Positions 32,985 through 42,068 are shown, counted from the first letter of the stretch. The stretch is DNA of 64,000 nt from Pectobacterium aroidearum (GCF_015689195.1 NZ_CP065044.1:1-64000), one strand, 5' to 3'. Program-made: numbers and translations. The notes: generated from the letters alone by a model not told the origin.

Positions 32985-33519
32985 TACAGTTGGTTTGACT
33001 TCTAACGTTTCTTTATTGCTCTTTTGGCTTTTAGGCTAGGGGTGGTTGAAAGTGTCTCTAAATGTCGATATTCTTAATTTTTACAGTTGTGAAAGTGAAG
33101 ACATAGAAAGATTTTTCTTATACGGCATGGCAATTATCTCAGCGAGATACATGCCCTGATGAATTTTAATATACTTTTTAATAAATGATTTTATTAAAAT
33201 TTATTCCAATACTTAGTGTGTCTTAAAGTAATGGATGACAAAATTATGATTATATTCTCAAAATTAAAAACATGTTCTATTTTCTATAGAATAGATTGAA
33301 GACTTGTGTATCATACATAGATTTAGTGTCCTTGCGTATAAATGAGGCCAGAGCAATTTTTTGCGTGAATATATAAAAGGCACACATGTTCCTAATTTAT
33401 TATACAGGTTGGCAGAACTTATTAAAATATCAGAGTGTTATTTTTATTCTATGGAATGTTATTTTCAAAAATCTTTCCAATATAAAATTGTCTATTTTTG
33501 TTATGAAAGTTAAGGAATA
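32985..33519 (+). other. AT-rich leader of the HD-ATPase insert
   Basis: This 535-nt stretch has no credible ORF and is far richer in A and T than the flanking ssu or PTS genes. An inverted repeat TCTATT (33276-33281) with AATAGA (33290-33295) is a possible operator or transcript structure. It shows no match to the ssu operon it replaced. It presumably holds the promoter of the 33520 gene, but no -35/-10 pair stands out. Confidence 0.6.
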
Positions 33520-36309
33520 ATGATGCGAATTGAACAAAGACTTAAAAAACTAGCGGATGAAAATCCTAATTACTCTCTTTTGTGGGCTCAATGGGAGTTT
33601 GATAAAAAACTTCTTTCTAGAGCATTAAATACAATTTCTCGGGATTTTCCACACTATAGTCTTCATGATGCTTCCCATTCATCGACTATCATTACCCAGA
33701 TTGAAAAGGTTATATCCTCAAATATAGAGAATTTATCGGCTACTGATTGTTGGCTATTACTTGAGTCTTGTTATTGGCATGATGCAGGAATGATTATTAC
33801 AAGTGAGGAAAAAAAAGGATTATTAGCAAGTGCTTCTTTTTTAAATTACTTAAAAGATCTGTCAGAAACAAACCATGAGCTTTCCACTCATGCCCAATTA
33901 ATCTTACAAAGTAAAGAAGAAAATGATATAGTCAAAGCTCTTAATATATCTAATTCATTGACATTTGTGATTGCTGACTATTTTCGTAGTATACATGCTG
34001 AACGTTCAGGGTTAAATGTCAACGATCCTACAAGAATAAATGTTTTTTCCCCAAGAACATCTTTGATCCCACAGCGACTTTTTAATTTTGTTGCCCAAAT
34101 AACACAATGTCATGGAAGAAATAGAGAGTCGATCTTAGGTTTAGCTAAATATAATGATGGGATGGATGCTGAAGATTATGCACATCCGCGATATGTAGCT
34201 GCTTTATTGAGGGTTGGGGATCTTTTAGATATTGATGATGGTCGTTTTTGTCCAACATTATTACATAATATCGGAGATGTCCCTCAATCATCACTTGATC
34301 ATCAAGAAAAACATGCATCAATAAGGCATTTATTGATTAATAGTGAGGTCATAGAGATAAGGGCAGAATGTGAGGGGTATGGTGCATACCATGCTCAACA
34401 AAGTTGGTTCAACTATATTCAGGACGAATTTGATTATCAAAAGAGGATATGGAATGAGATTGTTCCTGATAGCAACTATAGAGCTCTTCCAACTATAGGG
34501 TTACTTTCTTGTGAAATAAAAGGTTATATTGCAATTGATGGAAAAGTTCCTAAATTAACATTAGATTCTCAAAGAGTATATAGTTATATTACAGGAGCTC
34601 AGATTTATAGCGAACGATATCCTTTTGTTAGAGAGATTATTCAAAATTCTATAGATGCGACTTATTACAAAGTGTGGGAGGATTTAATCTTTGATAATAA
34701 TGAATATGAAAATAATGGTAATGAAATACGAGAGATATTTAATGATAAACTTATTGGTTATAGTATTGATGTTTCTCTCCATGAACAAGATCTAGATGAT
34801 GTAACCCTGAACTCTTTTAAGGTTCGAGATTATGGTACGGGGATGAATCTTAAAGATATTAAGAAAATATTAGTTGTCGGTTCAGAATCTACAGACTCGA
34901 GAAAAAAACTAAATCAGACTATGCCTGATTGGGCAAAGCCTTCTGGCTATTTTGGTATTGGGCTGCAAAGTGTATTTAAACTTTGTAGTAAGGTAGTTAT
35001 TAAAACAAGGATGGTAGAAAACCCTTGTTATGAAATTACTGTGATCAATGATTCTTCTTCTAAATTTTATAATATTGCTATAAGAGAGATTGATGATGTA
35101 AGATTTAAAGGTACTGAAATTACAGCTATATTTACCGAGAAAAAATCTGATGCGTTTAGTAATGTCGATATGTCATATAAAATACTACGACAAGGTTTTG
35201 ATCCCTTAGCAGATACAGAGGTGAGTCTTTTTCGTAAATATTTGATGAATACTTTATCAGACGATTTTGACTGTAGTAATGTAGTCGTAAGATTTGAAGA
35301 TAAGGCTTTTTTTAATGATGTAAGTAAAAAGAAATTCAATAGTGGAAAAGACAATAATATAAATATTACAGATTATGACATGGGTGTGGATATCAGTGTG
35401 GCTATAGATATTGAATCTGATAGTTATTCTTCTATTGATTATAAGTATAAAGGTGTGGAGTTTGATTTGCCAAAACCCATTATGGGTTTATATGGTGAGA
35501 TAAATATATTCAAATATGATGCAGGATATTGGCTTACTATTGACAGAAAGAAAGGGAGAACCGATCGGGAACCTGAATTGTATCTCCTTAAAAAGGAGAT
35601 AATTGAAAAACATTCAGACTATTTAAGAAAAAACACAGTGGATAAAAACCAGGCTGATTTTTTAATTTATGCCTATACTGGAAATTCAGTTTCTGACAAC
35701 TGGAGAGATTTTGAAATAAAAAATATAAAAGTTAGCGATTATCTTGAAGGTCGTAGTGAGTTATTATCTATAATGGATCGATATCCGTACCGTAACAATA
35801 CAAACCTTGTTAGCATAGATTCACTGCAGATGAACCTCTTGGCTGAAATTTCACGGCGACAAAAAGTAAGTATAGACGTTGATTTTAGCAGTTCAACTAG
35901 AAATAAAAAAATGAATAAAAATGTAGGGCAAATATATAATTTTAAGTTTCGCAATGATAAAAAATCTAATTTTAAAGCTAATTATGGCTTGATAAAAAAC
36001 GAACTTTCTTTGGATAGAATGTATGCTTGGGGACGACAAAGTATCCCTTGTTATTCTGATGATTACTTAGATGTTTCTATTTCAAAGGACATGCTTCCTA
36101 ATGGTATATATTCATCTTCTTCATTAAATCAATGGGTAAGTAGTCATTTATTTTCTCCTAAACTTTCTCCAAAGGAGGATAAAATAGATGTTGAGAAGGA
36201 ACTTGATGTTTTATATATGTATTATAAAAAGCTTTCTCTTCTCAAGGTAGATGAAGATGAATTCAAACGAAAATATCTGGAAGTCTGGCGTGATTTAGAT
36301 TTTATTTAG
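33520..36309 (+). CDS. HD-domain plus HSP90-like ATPase protein, candidate conflict/defence effector
   Basis: A 929-residue protein. The second of two adjacent ATGs (33523) is better spaced from AGGA. Residues about 1-300 look like a diverged HD domain of the kind coupled to conflict-system ATPases: FPHYSLHDASHS (His49-Asp50, His53), YWHDAGM (His87-Asp88), RSIHAER (His159), QCHGRN (His198), RVGDLLDIDDGR (Asp234). Residues about 345-560 are a GHKL/HSP90-like ATPase: N-box REIIQNSIDAT (Glu372, Asn376, Asp379), G1 RDYGTGM, G2 SGYFGIGLQSVF. The remaining 370 residues match no family I recognise. The gene is AT-rich, alone, and sits in a replacement of ssuBCDA. Nucleotide hydrolysis and defence roles are inferred. 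Confidence 0.85.
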   Translation: MMRIEQRLKKLADENPNYSLLWAQWEFDKKLLSRALNTISRDFPHYSLHDASHSSTIITQIEKVISSNIENLSATDCWLLLESCYWHDAGMIITSEEKKGLLASASFLNYLKDLSETNHELSTHAQLILQSKEENDIVKALNISNSLTFVIADYFRSIHAERSGLNVNDPTRINVFSPRTSLIPQRLFNFVAQITQCHGRNRESILGLAKYNDGMDAEDYAHPRYVAALLRVGDLLDIDDGRFCPTLLHNIGDVPQSSLDHQEKHASIRHLLINSEVIEIRAECEGYGAYHAQQSWFNYIQDEFDYQKRIWNEIVPDSNYRALPTIGLLSCEIKGYIAIDGKVPKLTLDSQRVYSYITGAQIYSERYPFVREIIQNSIDATYYKVWEDLIFDNNEYENNGNEIREIFNDKLIGYSIDVSLHEQDLDDVTLNSFKVRDYGTGMNLKDIKKILVVGSESTDSRKKLNQTMPDWAKPSGYFGIGLQSVFKLCSKVVIKTRMVENPCYEITVINDSSSKFYNIAIREIDDVRFKGTEITAIFTEKKSDAFSNVDMSYKILRQGFDPLADTEVSLFRKYLMNTLSDDFDCSNVVVRFEDKAFFNDVSKKKFNSGKDNNINITDYDMGVDISVAIDIESDSYSSIDYKYKGVEFDLPKPIMGLYGEINIFKYDAGYWLTIDRKKGRTDREPELYLLKKEIIEKHSDYLRKNTVDKNQADFLIYAYTGNSVSDNWRDFEIKNIKVSDYLEGRSELLSIMDRYPYRNNTNLVSIDSLQMNLLAEISRRQKVSIDVDFSSSTRNKKMNKNVGQIYNFKFRNDKKSNFKANYGLIKNELSLDRMYAWGRQSIPCYSDDYLDVSISKDMLPNGIYSSSSLNQWVSSHLFSPKLSPKEDKIDVEKELDVLYMYYKKLSLLKVDEDEFKRKYLEVWRDLDFI

Positions 36310-36366
36310 TGATAAAGAAAAGTTATTTATATCTTTTTTATTATCAGTCTAAAACTGAATTTTGAC

Positions 36367-36390
36367 GGCTTTGTTGTTTATTACAAAGCC
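36367..36390 (+). terminator. Hairpin downstream of the HD-ATPase gene
   Basis: GGCTTTGT (36367-36374) pairs with ACAAAGCC (36383-36390), 8-nt loop; only a weak T tail follows. Probable terminator for the single-gene insert. Confidence 0.6.
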
Positions 36391-36450
36391 TCATTACATA
36401 TTGTTATTCTTGGGTTTTACATATAAGAACTGGCAGAAAAATACTTTGTC

Positions 36451-36606
36451 ATAGAAGGAACCGGTTTTCTCCAATCTTCAGCATCGTTTAGGGTCTGGGC
36501 GGATACGAGCAGCAGGGCGCCGGCGTAGCCGCGCTGTCAGGTTGCTCCATAATGGCGCGCTTTCTCCACGCCCTTCCGTGACCGATTTTTTCATCATCAA
36601 TGACAT
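36451..36606 (-). pseudogene. ssuA remnant at the right edge of the insert
   Basis: The block 36451-36473 equals ssuA-internal 30881-30903. After an internal deletion, the sequence up to 36573 is recognisably the ssuA signal-peptide region but clearly diverged. From 36574 on it is identical to the intact locus (repeat R2). The start codon region ends at 36606. This remnant shows that a second ssu copy once lay here. Confidence 0.85.
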
Positions 36607-37250
36607 GCCTATGACCTCTCCCTTATAACGAAAAATTAAAATGCAGCGAGAAAATGCAACATCAGGTGATAAACATAACAGGGGGGCGGTGGGCTTTTTA
36701 AATCTCAATTTGTCGTTTTTATAGCCAAAAGTAGAAAATGCCTGAAATCAGCACACTAAGATCCTATCCCAATAGGATTTTAGTGATTCCACTTTGTCTT
36801 CGATGGGAGGAGTTCCACTGCCCTATCCAAAGCACGTCTGTGTCAACAAGCGAGCAGTAGATCGGCGGCTGGCGATAAGCAATGCGTGCTGCCTGAGACT
36901 CAGTTCCGTCACAGAGACGCGTGCCCAAATCTGATTTTTCAACGAAGCCTCACAGACATTGAAAAGTCGTTATCAGCCAGTTTGTTTATTTGGTATAACA
37001 ACTTTCCATCTTGTCACGCCTTTACCACGTCGTGACGAATCGCTGAGGGCAGTATGTGGCTTTAACAGATTCATCCCGGGACAAAGCGCCTCGGCAGGAA
37101 CACTCTGACTCTGGGCGGATTTCAGGGCTGGCGCTGCTGGTTGCCAGCGCTTTTTTTATGGAGTTTCTTGATGGAACGGTGATTGCCACGGCTCTGCCAG
37201 ATATGGCAAAGGCGTTTGGCGTCACGGCGATAGACCTTAATATTGGTATC
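36574..37250. repeat. Long direct repeat R2, copy B
   Basis: Second copy of 31562-32238. It includes the ssuA-MFS intergenic region (36607-37055), in which no gene is seen, and the start of the intact MFS gene. Confidence 0.93.
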
Positions 37251-38501
37251 AGCGCTTATTTATTAACTCTGGCAGTGTTGATCCCGGCCAATGGGTGGGT
37301 TGCGGAGCGCTTTGGTGCGCGAAATGTATTTACCCTGGCGCTGTGCATTTTCACGCTCTCATCCCTATTATGCGGCCTGAGTCATAACGTCACTGAGTTT
37401 GTTCTGATGCGTATCCTCCAGGGGGTCGGTGGTGCCATGATGGTTCCGGTAGGACGTCTGGTCGTTCTGCGTACCACCCCGAAGGATCAGTTGATTAAGG
37501 CGATCGCAACGCTAACCTGGCCCGCGCTGGTGGCACCGATCATTGGGCCACCGCTGGGTGGATTCATTACCACCTACGCCAGCTGGCACTGGATTTTCTT
37601 TCTCAATGTCCCTCTTGGGCTGATCGCCATCGTGCTGTCATTGCGGATGATGCCTAACCAGTCAGCGAACGAGAGTAGGCCGTTTGATTTCCCTGGGTTT
37701 GTCGCTACAGGCGTAACAATGTTGTGTCTGGTCGTAGGGCTGGAAATGCTCAGCCAGCAAAATGTCAGCCTGACCGGAGCCGCGGTCACTATTGCGATTG
37801 GCCTTGCCACGTTGGTGTGGAGTGTCCGTCATCTTTTGACCTGTAAAACGCCGCTGATTGGCCTATCTTCGCTTTCGGTGCCTTCATTTCGCATCAGCAT
37901 GCGTGGGGGATTTATTCTTCGTGCGACGATCAGCTCCGCGCCCTTTATGTTGCCACTGATGTTTCAGGTTGGCTTCGGGATGAACGCGTTTGAAGCCGGT
38001 TCGATGGTGCTGGCCGTGTTTGCAGGCAATTTGGCGATGAAGCCTGCGACCACGCCGCTAATTCGCTACTTTGGTTTCCGCAAGCTACTAATCAGTAATG
38101 GTATTGCCTGCGTATTGACGCTGCTGCTGTGCGCGCTGCTCACGCCAGACTCACCGCATCTGATAACGCTGACGCTACTGTTCCTCGGCGGGCTGAGCCG
38201 TTCCATGCAGTTTACCGGCATCAGTTCGCTGGCGTTCGCTGAAGTTCCGTCGCAAGAGATGAGCTCAGCCAATACACTGTTCAGTACCTCACTCCAGCTC
38301 GCCAGCGGCTTGGGGGTAACAATGGGGGCGCTGAGCATACGCTTAGGCAACATCCTCAGCGATGAACTGGGCTATACCGCCGTGCCTGGCATGGGGTTTC
38401 GCCTGGGATTTGTGGTCATTGCGATTATTACCGCCTTCGGAGTGTATGATATGACGCGACTCGCACCAAATGCGGGTATCAACGTCTCGCAGAAAAAATA
38501 G
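37056..38501 (+). CDS. DHA2-type MFS multidrug transporter
   Basis: An intact 481-residue inner-membrane transporter from the GTG at 37056 (GAGGG ribosome site 6 nt upstream; the ATG 2 nt earlier is out of frame). About 14 helices are predicted. Motif A is ERFGARNVF (residues about 86-94); motif C-like GPPLGGFITTY lies near helix 5. It resembles E. coli HsrA/EmrB-type proton-driven exporters. A deleted copy is at 32044. Its promoter lies in repeat R2, so the broken copy is probably transcribed as well. Substrate unknown. Confidence 0.9.
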   Translation: MALTDSSRDKAPRQEHSDSGRISGLALLVASAFFMEFLDGTVIATALPDMAKAFGVTAIDLNIGISAYLLTLAVLIPANGWVAERFGARNVFTLALCIFTLSSLLCGLSHNVTEFVLMRILQGVGGAMMVPVGRLVVLRTTPKDQLIKAIATLTWPALVAPIIGPPLGGFITTYASWHWIFFLNVPLGLIAIVLSLRMMPNQSANESRPFDFPGFVATGVTMLCLVVGLEMLSQQNVSLTGAAVTIAIGLATLVWSVRHLLTCKTPLIGLSSLSVPSFRISMRGGFILRATISSAPFMLPLMFQVGFGMNAFEAGSMVLAVFAGNLAMKPATTPLIRYFGFRKLLISNGIACVLTLLLCALLTPDSPHLITLTLLFLGGLSRSMQFTGISSLAFAEVPSQEMSSANTLFSTSLQLASGLGVTMGALSIRLGNILSDELGYTAVPGMGFRLGFVVIAIITAFGVYDMTRLAPNAGINVSQKK

Positions 38502-38618
38502 AGTAGCGTCAGCCAACGGATTGCTTTGCTATTACCTATTAAATGACAACGCCTATCCGGGATAGATTCTTAGTGTAATAAGCGTAGCAATAGCGCGTTT
38601 TCCCCCTCCTTCACGTCT

Positions 38619-38634
38619 GAAACACGTTTTCCAT
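38619..38634 (+). promoter_or_regulatory. LacI-type operator candidate 1, beta-glucoside operon 2
   Basis: TGAAACACGTTTTCCA is an imperfect LacI/AscG-like dyad with TGAAAC and GTTTTCCA arms. It lies about 200 nt before the IIB gene in the 38502-38837 gap. Confidence 0.5.
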
Positions 38635-38706
38635 GACCTGCCTCACATTGTTTCCGGCAATGTCTATCATTTCGTGAACCTATTCTCATATCTTGGTTTT
38701 TTTCAT

Positions 38707-38720
38707 GGAAAACGGTTTCC
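38707..38720 (+). promoter_or_regulatory. LacI-type operator candidate 2, beta-glucoside operon 2
   Basis: GGAAAACGGTTTCC has perfect 5-nt arms around ACGG and the central CG typical of LacI-family operators. It lies 73 nt downstream of candidate 1, a distance at which looping or paired binding is possible. The remainder of the 38502-38837 gap shows no gene. Confidence 0.6.
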
Positions 38721-38837
38721 GTTGTGTTTCCATAGAGGTGTTTCCAATGGACGTGTTTATTCACGATGCTTTTATTGATGCTGTTTTTTTATTCATAACG
38801 CTTTTTATTCATAACGTATGACGACGGGGTACTGAAA

Positions 38838-39161
38838 ATGAAAAGGATCATGCTTTGTTGTTCCGCTGGGATGTCTACCAGCCTTTTAGTGAAAAAGATG
38901 AAGGAGGCGGCCAGCACTCGTGGTCTGGACGTTGATATTGCCGCCTACGCTGCCCATGAATTTGATGAGCAGGTCGGGAAGTATGACGTTGTGCTGCTGG
39001 GGCCACAGGTGAAATATATGCTGGCGTCCTTTCAGGAGAAAGCTGAGGGAAAAGGCGTGCCCGTGGCAGCGATAGATATGATGGATTACGGTATGCAGCG
39101 CGGTGACAACGTGCTGGATTTTGCCTTTTCACTGATCGAAAAATCAGGACAACCGCTATGA
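38838..39161 (+). CDS. PTS lactose/cellobiose-type EIIB (operon 2)
   Basis: A 107-residue phosphotransfer protein starting MKRIMLCCSAGMSTSLLVKK. Cys8 before SAGMSTS is the expected phospho-acceptor, as in ChbB. It overlaps the IIC gene by 4 nt (ATGA). Related to, but diverged from, the IIB at 11482. The operon has no IIA gene, so phosphate must come from a IIA encoded elsewhere, perhaps that at 13107. Confidence 0.92.
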   Translation: MKRIMLCCSAGMSTSLLVKKMKEAASTRGLDVDIAAYAAHEFDEQVGKYDVVLLGPQVKYMLASFQEKAEGKGVPVAAIDMMDYGMQRGDNVLDFAFSLIEKSGQPL

Positions 39162-40480
39162 GTGGCCTCTATCAGTCGATGGTTAATATCATCGAGCAAA
39201 AAATTACCCCGCTGGCGGGTGTGGTGGGACAGCAGCGCCACATCATCGCGATTCGTGATGGTTTTATCGCCGCTCTGCCTTTTATGATCATCGGTTCGTT
39301 TATGCTGGTGTTCATCTTCCCGCCGTTCGCGCCGGATACCACGCTGGGGTTCGCCCGCGCGTGGCTCGATTTCTCCGTTGCCTACCGTGAACAGCTGATG
39401 CTGCCGTACTACCTCAGTATGGGAGTCATGACCTTCTTTATCTCGGTGGGGATAGGAGCCAGCCTGGGCAAACACTACAAGCTGGATCCCATCATGACCG
39501 GCCTGCTGGCACTGATGGCATTCTTGCTGGTGGCCGCGCCTTATCACGACAAGCAAATTTCCACCCAGTACTTCTCCGGAGAGGGGATTTTTACCGCGAT
39601 CCTGACATCAATTTATGCGGGTGAGGTGTATGCCTGGCTGAAGAAACGCAATATCACGATTCGTCTGCCGAAAGAGGTGCCGACCGGCGTGGCGCGTTCG
39701 TTTGAAATCCTCATCCCCGTGCTTGTCATCGTCGCGACGCTGCATCCGTTTAACCTGTTCATCCAGTCTGCGACCGGCATGATTATCCCCGAAGCGATTA
39801 TGCATCTGCTGGCACCGCTGATTTCGGCGTCGGATTCACTGCCTGCGATTCTGATTTCGGTGTTTATCTGCCAGATTCTGTGGTTTGCCGGGATTCACGG
39901 TGCGCTGATCGTCACCGGGATTATGAACCCGTTCTGGATGACCAACCTGGCGCTGAACCAGGCCGCGCTCTCGGCCGGTGCGCCGTTGCCGCATATTTAT
40001 TTGCAGGGCTTCTGGGATCACTACCTGCTGATCGGCGGGGTCGGTTCCACACTGCCGCTGGCATTTTTGCTGCTGCGTAGCCGTGCCGTCCATCTGCGAA
40101 CGATTGGCCGCATGGGCGTGGTGCCGAGCTTTTTCAATATCAACGAACCAATTCTGTTTGGTGCACCGATCATCATGAACCCGCTGCTGTTCCTGCCGTT
40201 TATTTTCGTGCCGATGGTTAATGCCGTCATTGCCTATACGGCGACGAAGCTCGGCTGGATCGCACAGGTGGTTTCCCTGACACCGTGGACGACGCCGGCA
40301 CCGATTGGCGCATCATGGGCGGCGAACTGGGCGTTCAGCCCGGTGATCATGTGTCTGCTCTGCATGGTGATGTCGGCCGCGATGTATTACCCGTTCCTGA
40401 AAGTTTATGAGCGCACGCTACTTAAACAGGAGCAGGAGAAACAACAGCAGGCCGCAGGCGAAGCCAGCGCCAGCGCATAA
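39158..40480 (+). CDS. PTS cellobiose-type EIIC (operon 2)
   Basis: A 440-residue membrane subunit of the lactose/cellobiose IIC family. It has IRDGFIAALPFMIIGSFML near the N terminus, LWFAGIHGALIVTG in the middle and FNINEPILFGAPIIMNPLL near residue 325. Overall layout parallels the IIC at 11804. A Gln/Ala-rich C-terminal tail follows the last helix. Likely imports a beta-glucoside together with the IIB at 38838. Confidence 0.92.
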   Translation: MSGLYQSMVNIIEQKITPLAGVVGQQRHIIAIRDGFIAALPFMIIGSFMLVFIFPPFAPDTTLGFARAWLDFSVAYREQLMLPYYLSMGVMTFFISVGIGASLGKHYKLDPIMTGLLALMAFLLVAAPYHDKQISTQYFSGEGIFTAILTSIYAGEVYAWLKKRNITIRLPKEVPTGVARSFEILIPVLVIVATLHPFNLFIQSATGMIIPEAIMHLLAPLISASDSLPAILISVFICQILWFAGIHGALIVTGIMNPFWMTNLALNQAALSAGAPLPHIYLQGFWDHYLLIGGVGSTLPLAFLLLRSRAVHLRTIGRMGVVPSFFNINEPILFGAPIIMNPLLFLPFIFVPMVNAVIAYTATKLGWIAQVVSLTPWTTPAPIGASWAANWAFSPVIMCLLCMVMSAAMYYPFLKVYERTLLKQEQEKQQQAAGEASASA

Positions 40481-40505
40481 ATACGAGTGAAGTAGAGAGG
40501 AACGT

Positions 40506-41903
40506 ATGCACGATCATCTTCAGAAGGATTTTCGCTTTCCTGCGAATTTTTGGTGGGGCAGCGCCAGTTCGGCCCCGCAAACGGAAGGCGAAAGCCTTAA
40601 TTATGGTAAAAGCGCCACCGTGTGGGACGAATGGTTTGCCACGCAGCCCGGTCGTTTTCACCAGCAGGTTGGGCCGGCGGATACCTCCACGTTTTATCAG
40701 CACTGGCGTGAAGACATTGCGCTGCTGAAGACGTTGAATCACAACACGTTCCGCACGTCGATCTCGTGGGCGCGACTGATTCCCGATGGCGTCGGGGAAC
40801 CGAATCCGCAGGCGGTGGCGTTTTATAATCAGGTCATTGATGAAATGCTGGCGCAGGGCATCACGCCGTTTATCAATCTGTTCCATTTTGATATGCCGAT
40901 GGTGATGCAGCGGCTGGGCGGCTGGGAAAATCGGGCGGTGGTGGTGGCCTATGCGGGCTACGCGGCGACCTGTTTCCGTCTGTTTGGCGATAGGGTAAAA
41001 CACTGGTTTACGTTCAATGAGCCAGTGGTGCCGGTGGAAGGCGGGTATCTGTATGATTTCCACTACCCGAACGTCGTGGATTTCAAGCGAGCCGCGACGG
41101 TGGCGTATCACACCATGCTGGCGCATTCGCTGGCGGTGAAAGCCTATCGTGAACAGTCTCAGGGCGGGGAAATTGGCATCATCCTCAATCTGACGCCTTC
41201 CTATCCACGCTCTCAGCATCCGGCTGATGTTAAAGCAGCCAACATTGCCGATCTGATGTTTAACCGCAGCTTCCTCGATCCCGCTTTGAGGGGCGAGTAC
41301 CCACAGGAACTGGTCGATCTGCTACAGCGATACGGCCAACTGCCGAGCTGCCAGCCAGACGATCGTGCGCTGCTGGCCGATGGGGTTGTCGATCTGCTGG
41401 GGATTAACTACTACCAGCCGCGCCGTATTCAGTGTCGTGACAGTCTGGTCAATCCTGATAGTCCGTTTATGCCCGAATGGTTTTTCTCCAGCTATGAGAT
41501 GCCGGGACGAAAAATGAATCCCTATCGCGGTTGGGAAATTTATGAACCGGGTATTTATGACATTCTGACCAATCTGCGGGTGAATTACGGCAATCCGCGC
41601 TGCTTTATTTCGGAAAACGGCATGGGGGTGGAGAACGAGCAGCGTTTCGATGCCAACGGCCAGATTCAGGATGATTACCGCATCGATTTTGTCCGTGAAC
41701 ATCTGAAGTATGTCCACAAAGGCATCGCGGAAGGCAGCAACTGCCTCGGCTACCATATGTGGACGTTTATCGATAACTGGTCGTGGTCGAATGCCTACAA
41801 GAATCGCTATGGCTTTGTGCAGCTTGATCTGGCAACGCAGAAGCGCACGGTGAAGAAAAGCGGGGAATGGTTCGCGACTATAGCGGCTGAGAATGGTTTT
41901 TGA
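40506..41903 (+). CDS. 6-phospho-beta-glucosidase, GH1 (operon 2)
   Basis: A 465-residue GH1 hydrolase. The acid/base is Glu172 in TFNEPV and the nucleophile Glu370 in ISENGMG. It differs clearly from the BglA-like enzyme at 13466 (for example TFNEPV against TFNEIN, and FWWGSASSAPQTEGE at the start), so it probably prefers a different aglycone or disaccharide. An AGAGAGGA ribosome site precedes the ATG. Last gene of the operon. Confidence 0.93.
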   Translation: MHDHLQKDFRFPANFWWGSASSAPQTEGESLNYGKSATVWDEWFATQPGRFHQQVGPADTSTFYQHWREDIALLKTLNHNTFRTSISWARLIPDGVGEPNPQAVAFYNQVIDEMLAQGITPFINLFHFDMPMVMQRLGGWENRAVVVAYAGYAATCFRLFGDRVKHWFTFNEPVVPVEGGYLYDFHYPNVVDFKRAATVAYHTMLAHSLAVKAYREQSQGGEIGIILNLTPSYPRSQHPADVKAANIADLMFNRSFLDPALRGEYPQELVDLLQRYGQLPSCQPDDRALLADGVVDLLGINYYQPRRIQCRDSLVNPDSPFMPEWFFSSYEMPGRKMNPYRGWEIYEPGIYDILTNLRVNYGNPRCFISENGMGVENEQRFDANGQIQDDYRIDFVREHLKYVHKGIAEGSNCLGYHMWTFIDNWSWSNAYKNRYGFVQLDLATQKRTVKKSGEWFATIAAENGF

Positions 41904-41934
41904 CCAAAAGCACACATAAAAAAACGTAAGGAAT

Positions 41935-41966
41935 GTTTTTCAACGTCGCTTGCGACGGCCCGCCAT
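41935..41966 (-). repeat. Dispersed intergenic repeat, copy 2 (short, inverted)
   Basis: On the minus strand it reads GGCGGGCCGTCGCAAGCGACG followed by TTGAAAAAC. The centre is a perfect CGTCGC-AA-GCGACG palindrome. The CCGCCAC part seen in copies 1 and 3 is missing. It ends next to the DUF1471 terminator. Confidence 0.6.
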
Positions 41967-41973
41967 AAAAAAA

Positions 41974-42003
41974 CCGGCTTGCCCTGATGAGGAGGCAAGC
42001 CGG
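41974..42003 (-). terminator. Terminator of DUF1471 gene C
   Basis: CCGGCTTGCC (41974-41983) pairs with GGCAAGCCGG (41994-42003), loop 10. On the minus strand it is followed by a run of seven T. Confidence 0.9.
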
Positions 42004-42068
42004 AAAGAGGGTAATACGTGATGCTTACAGGATAGCTAACTGGGATAAAAACTCAGGGTAAACAATGA

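Noticed and set aside
32985-36452. Insert as a transposon or integrative element
   Set aside because: No terminal inverted repeats, transposase, integrase, tRNA or short target duplication seen; edges lie in homologous ssu/DUF1471 DNA instead.
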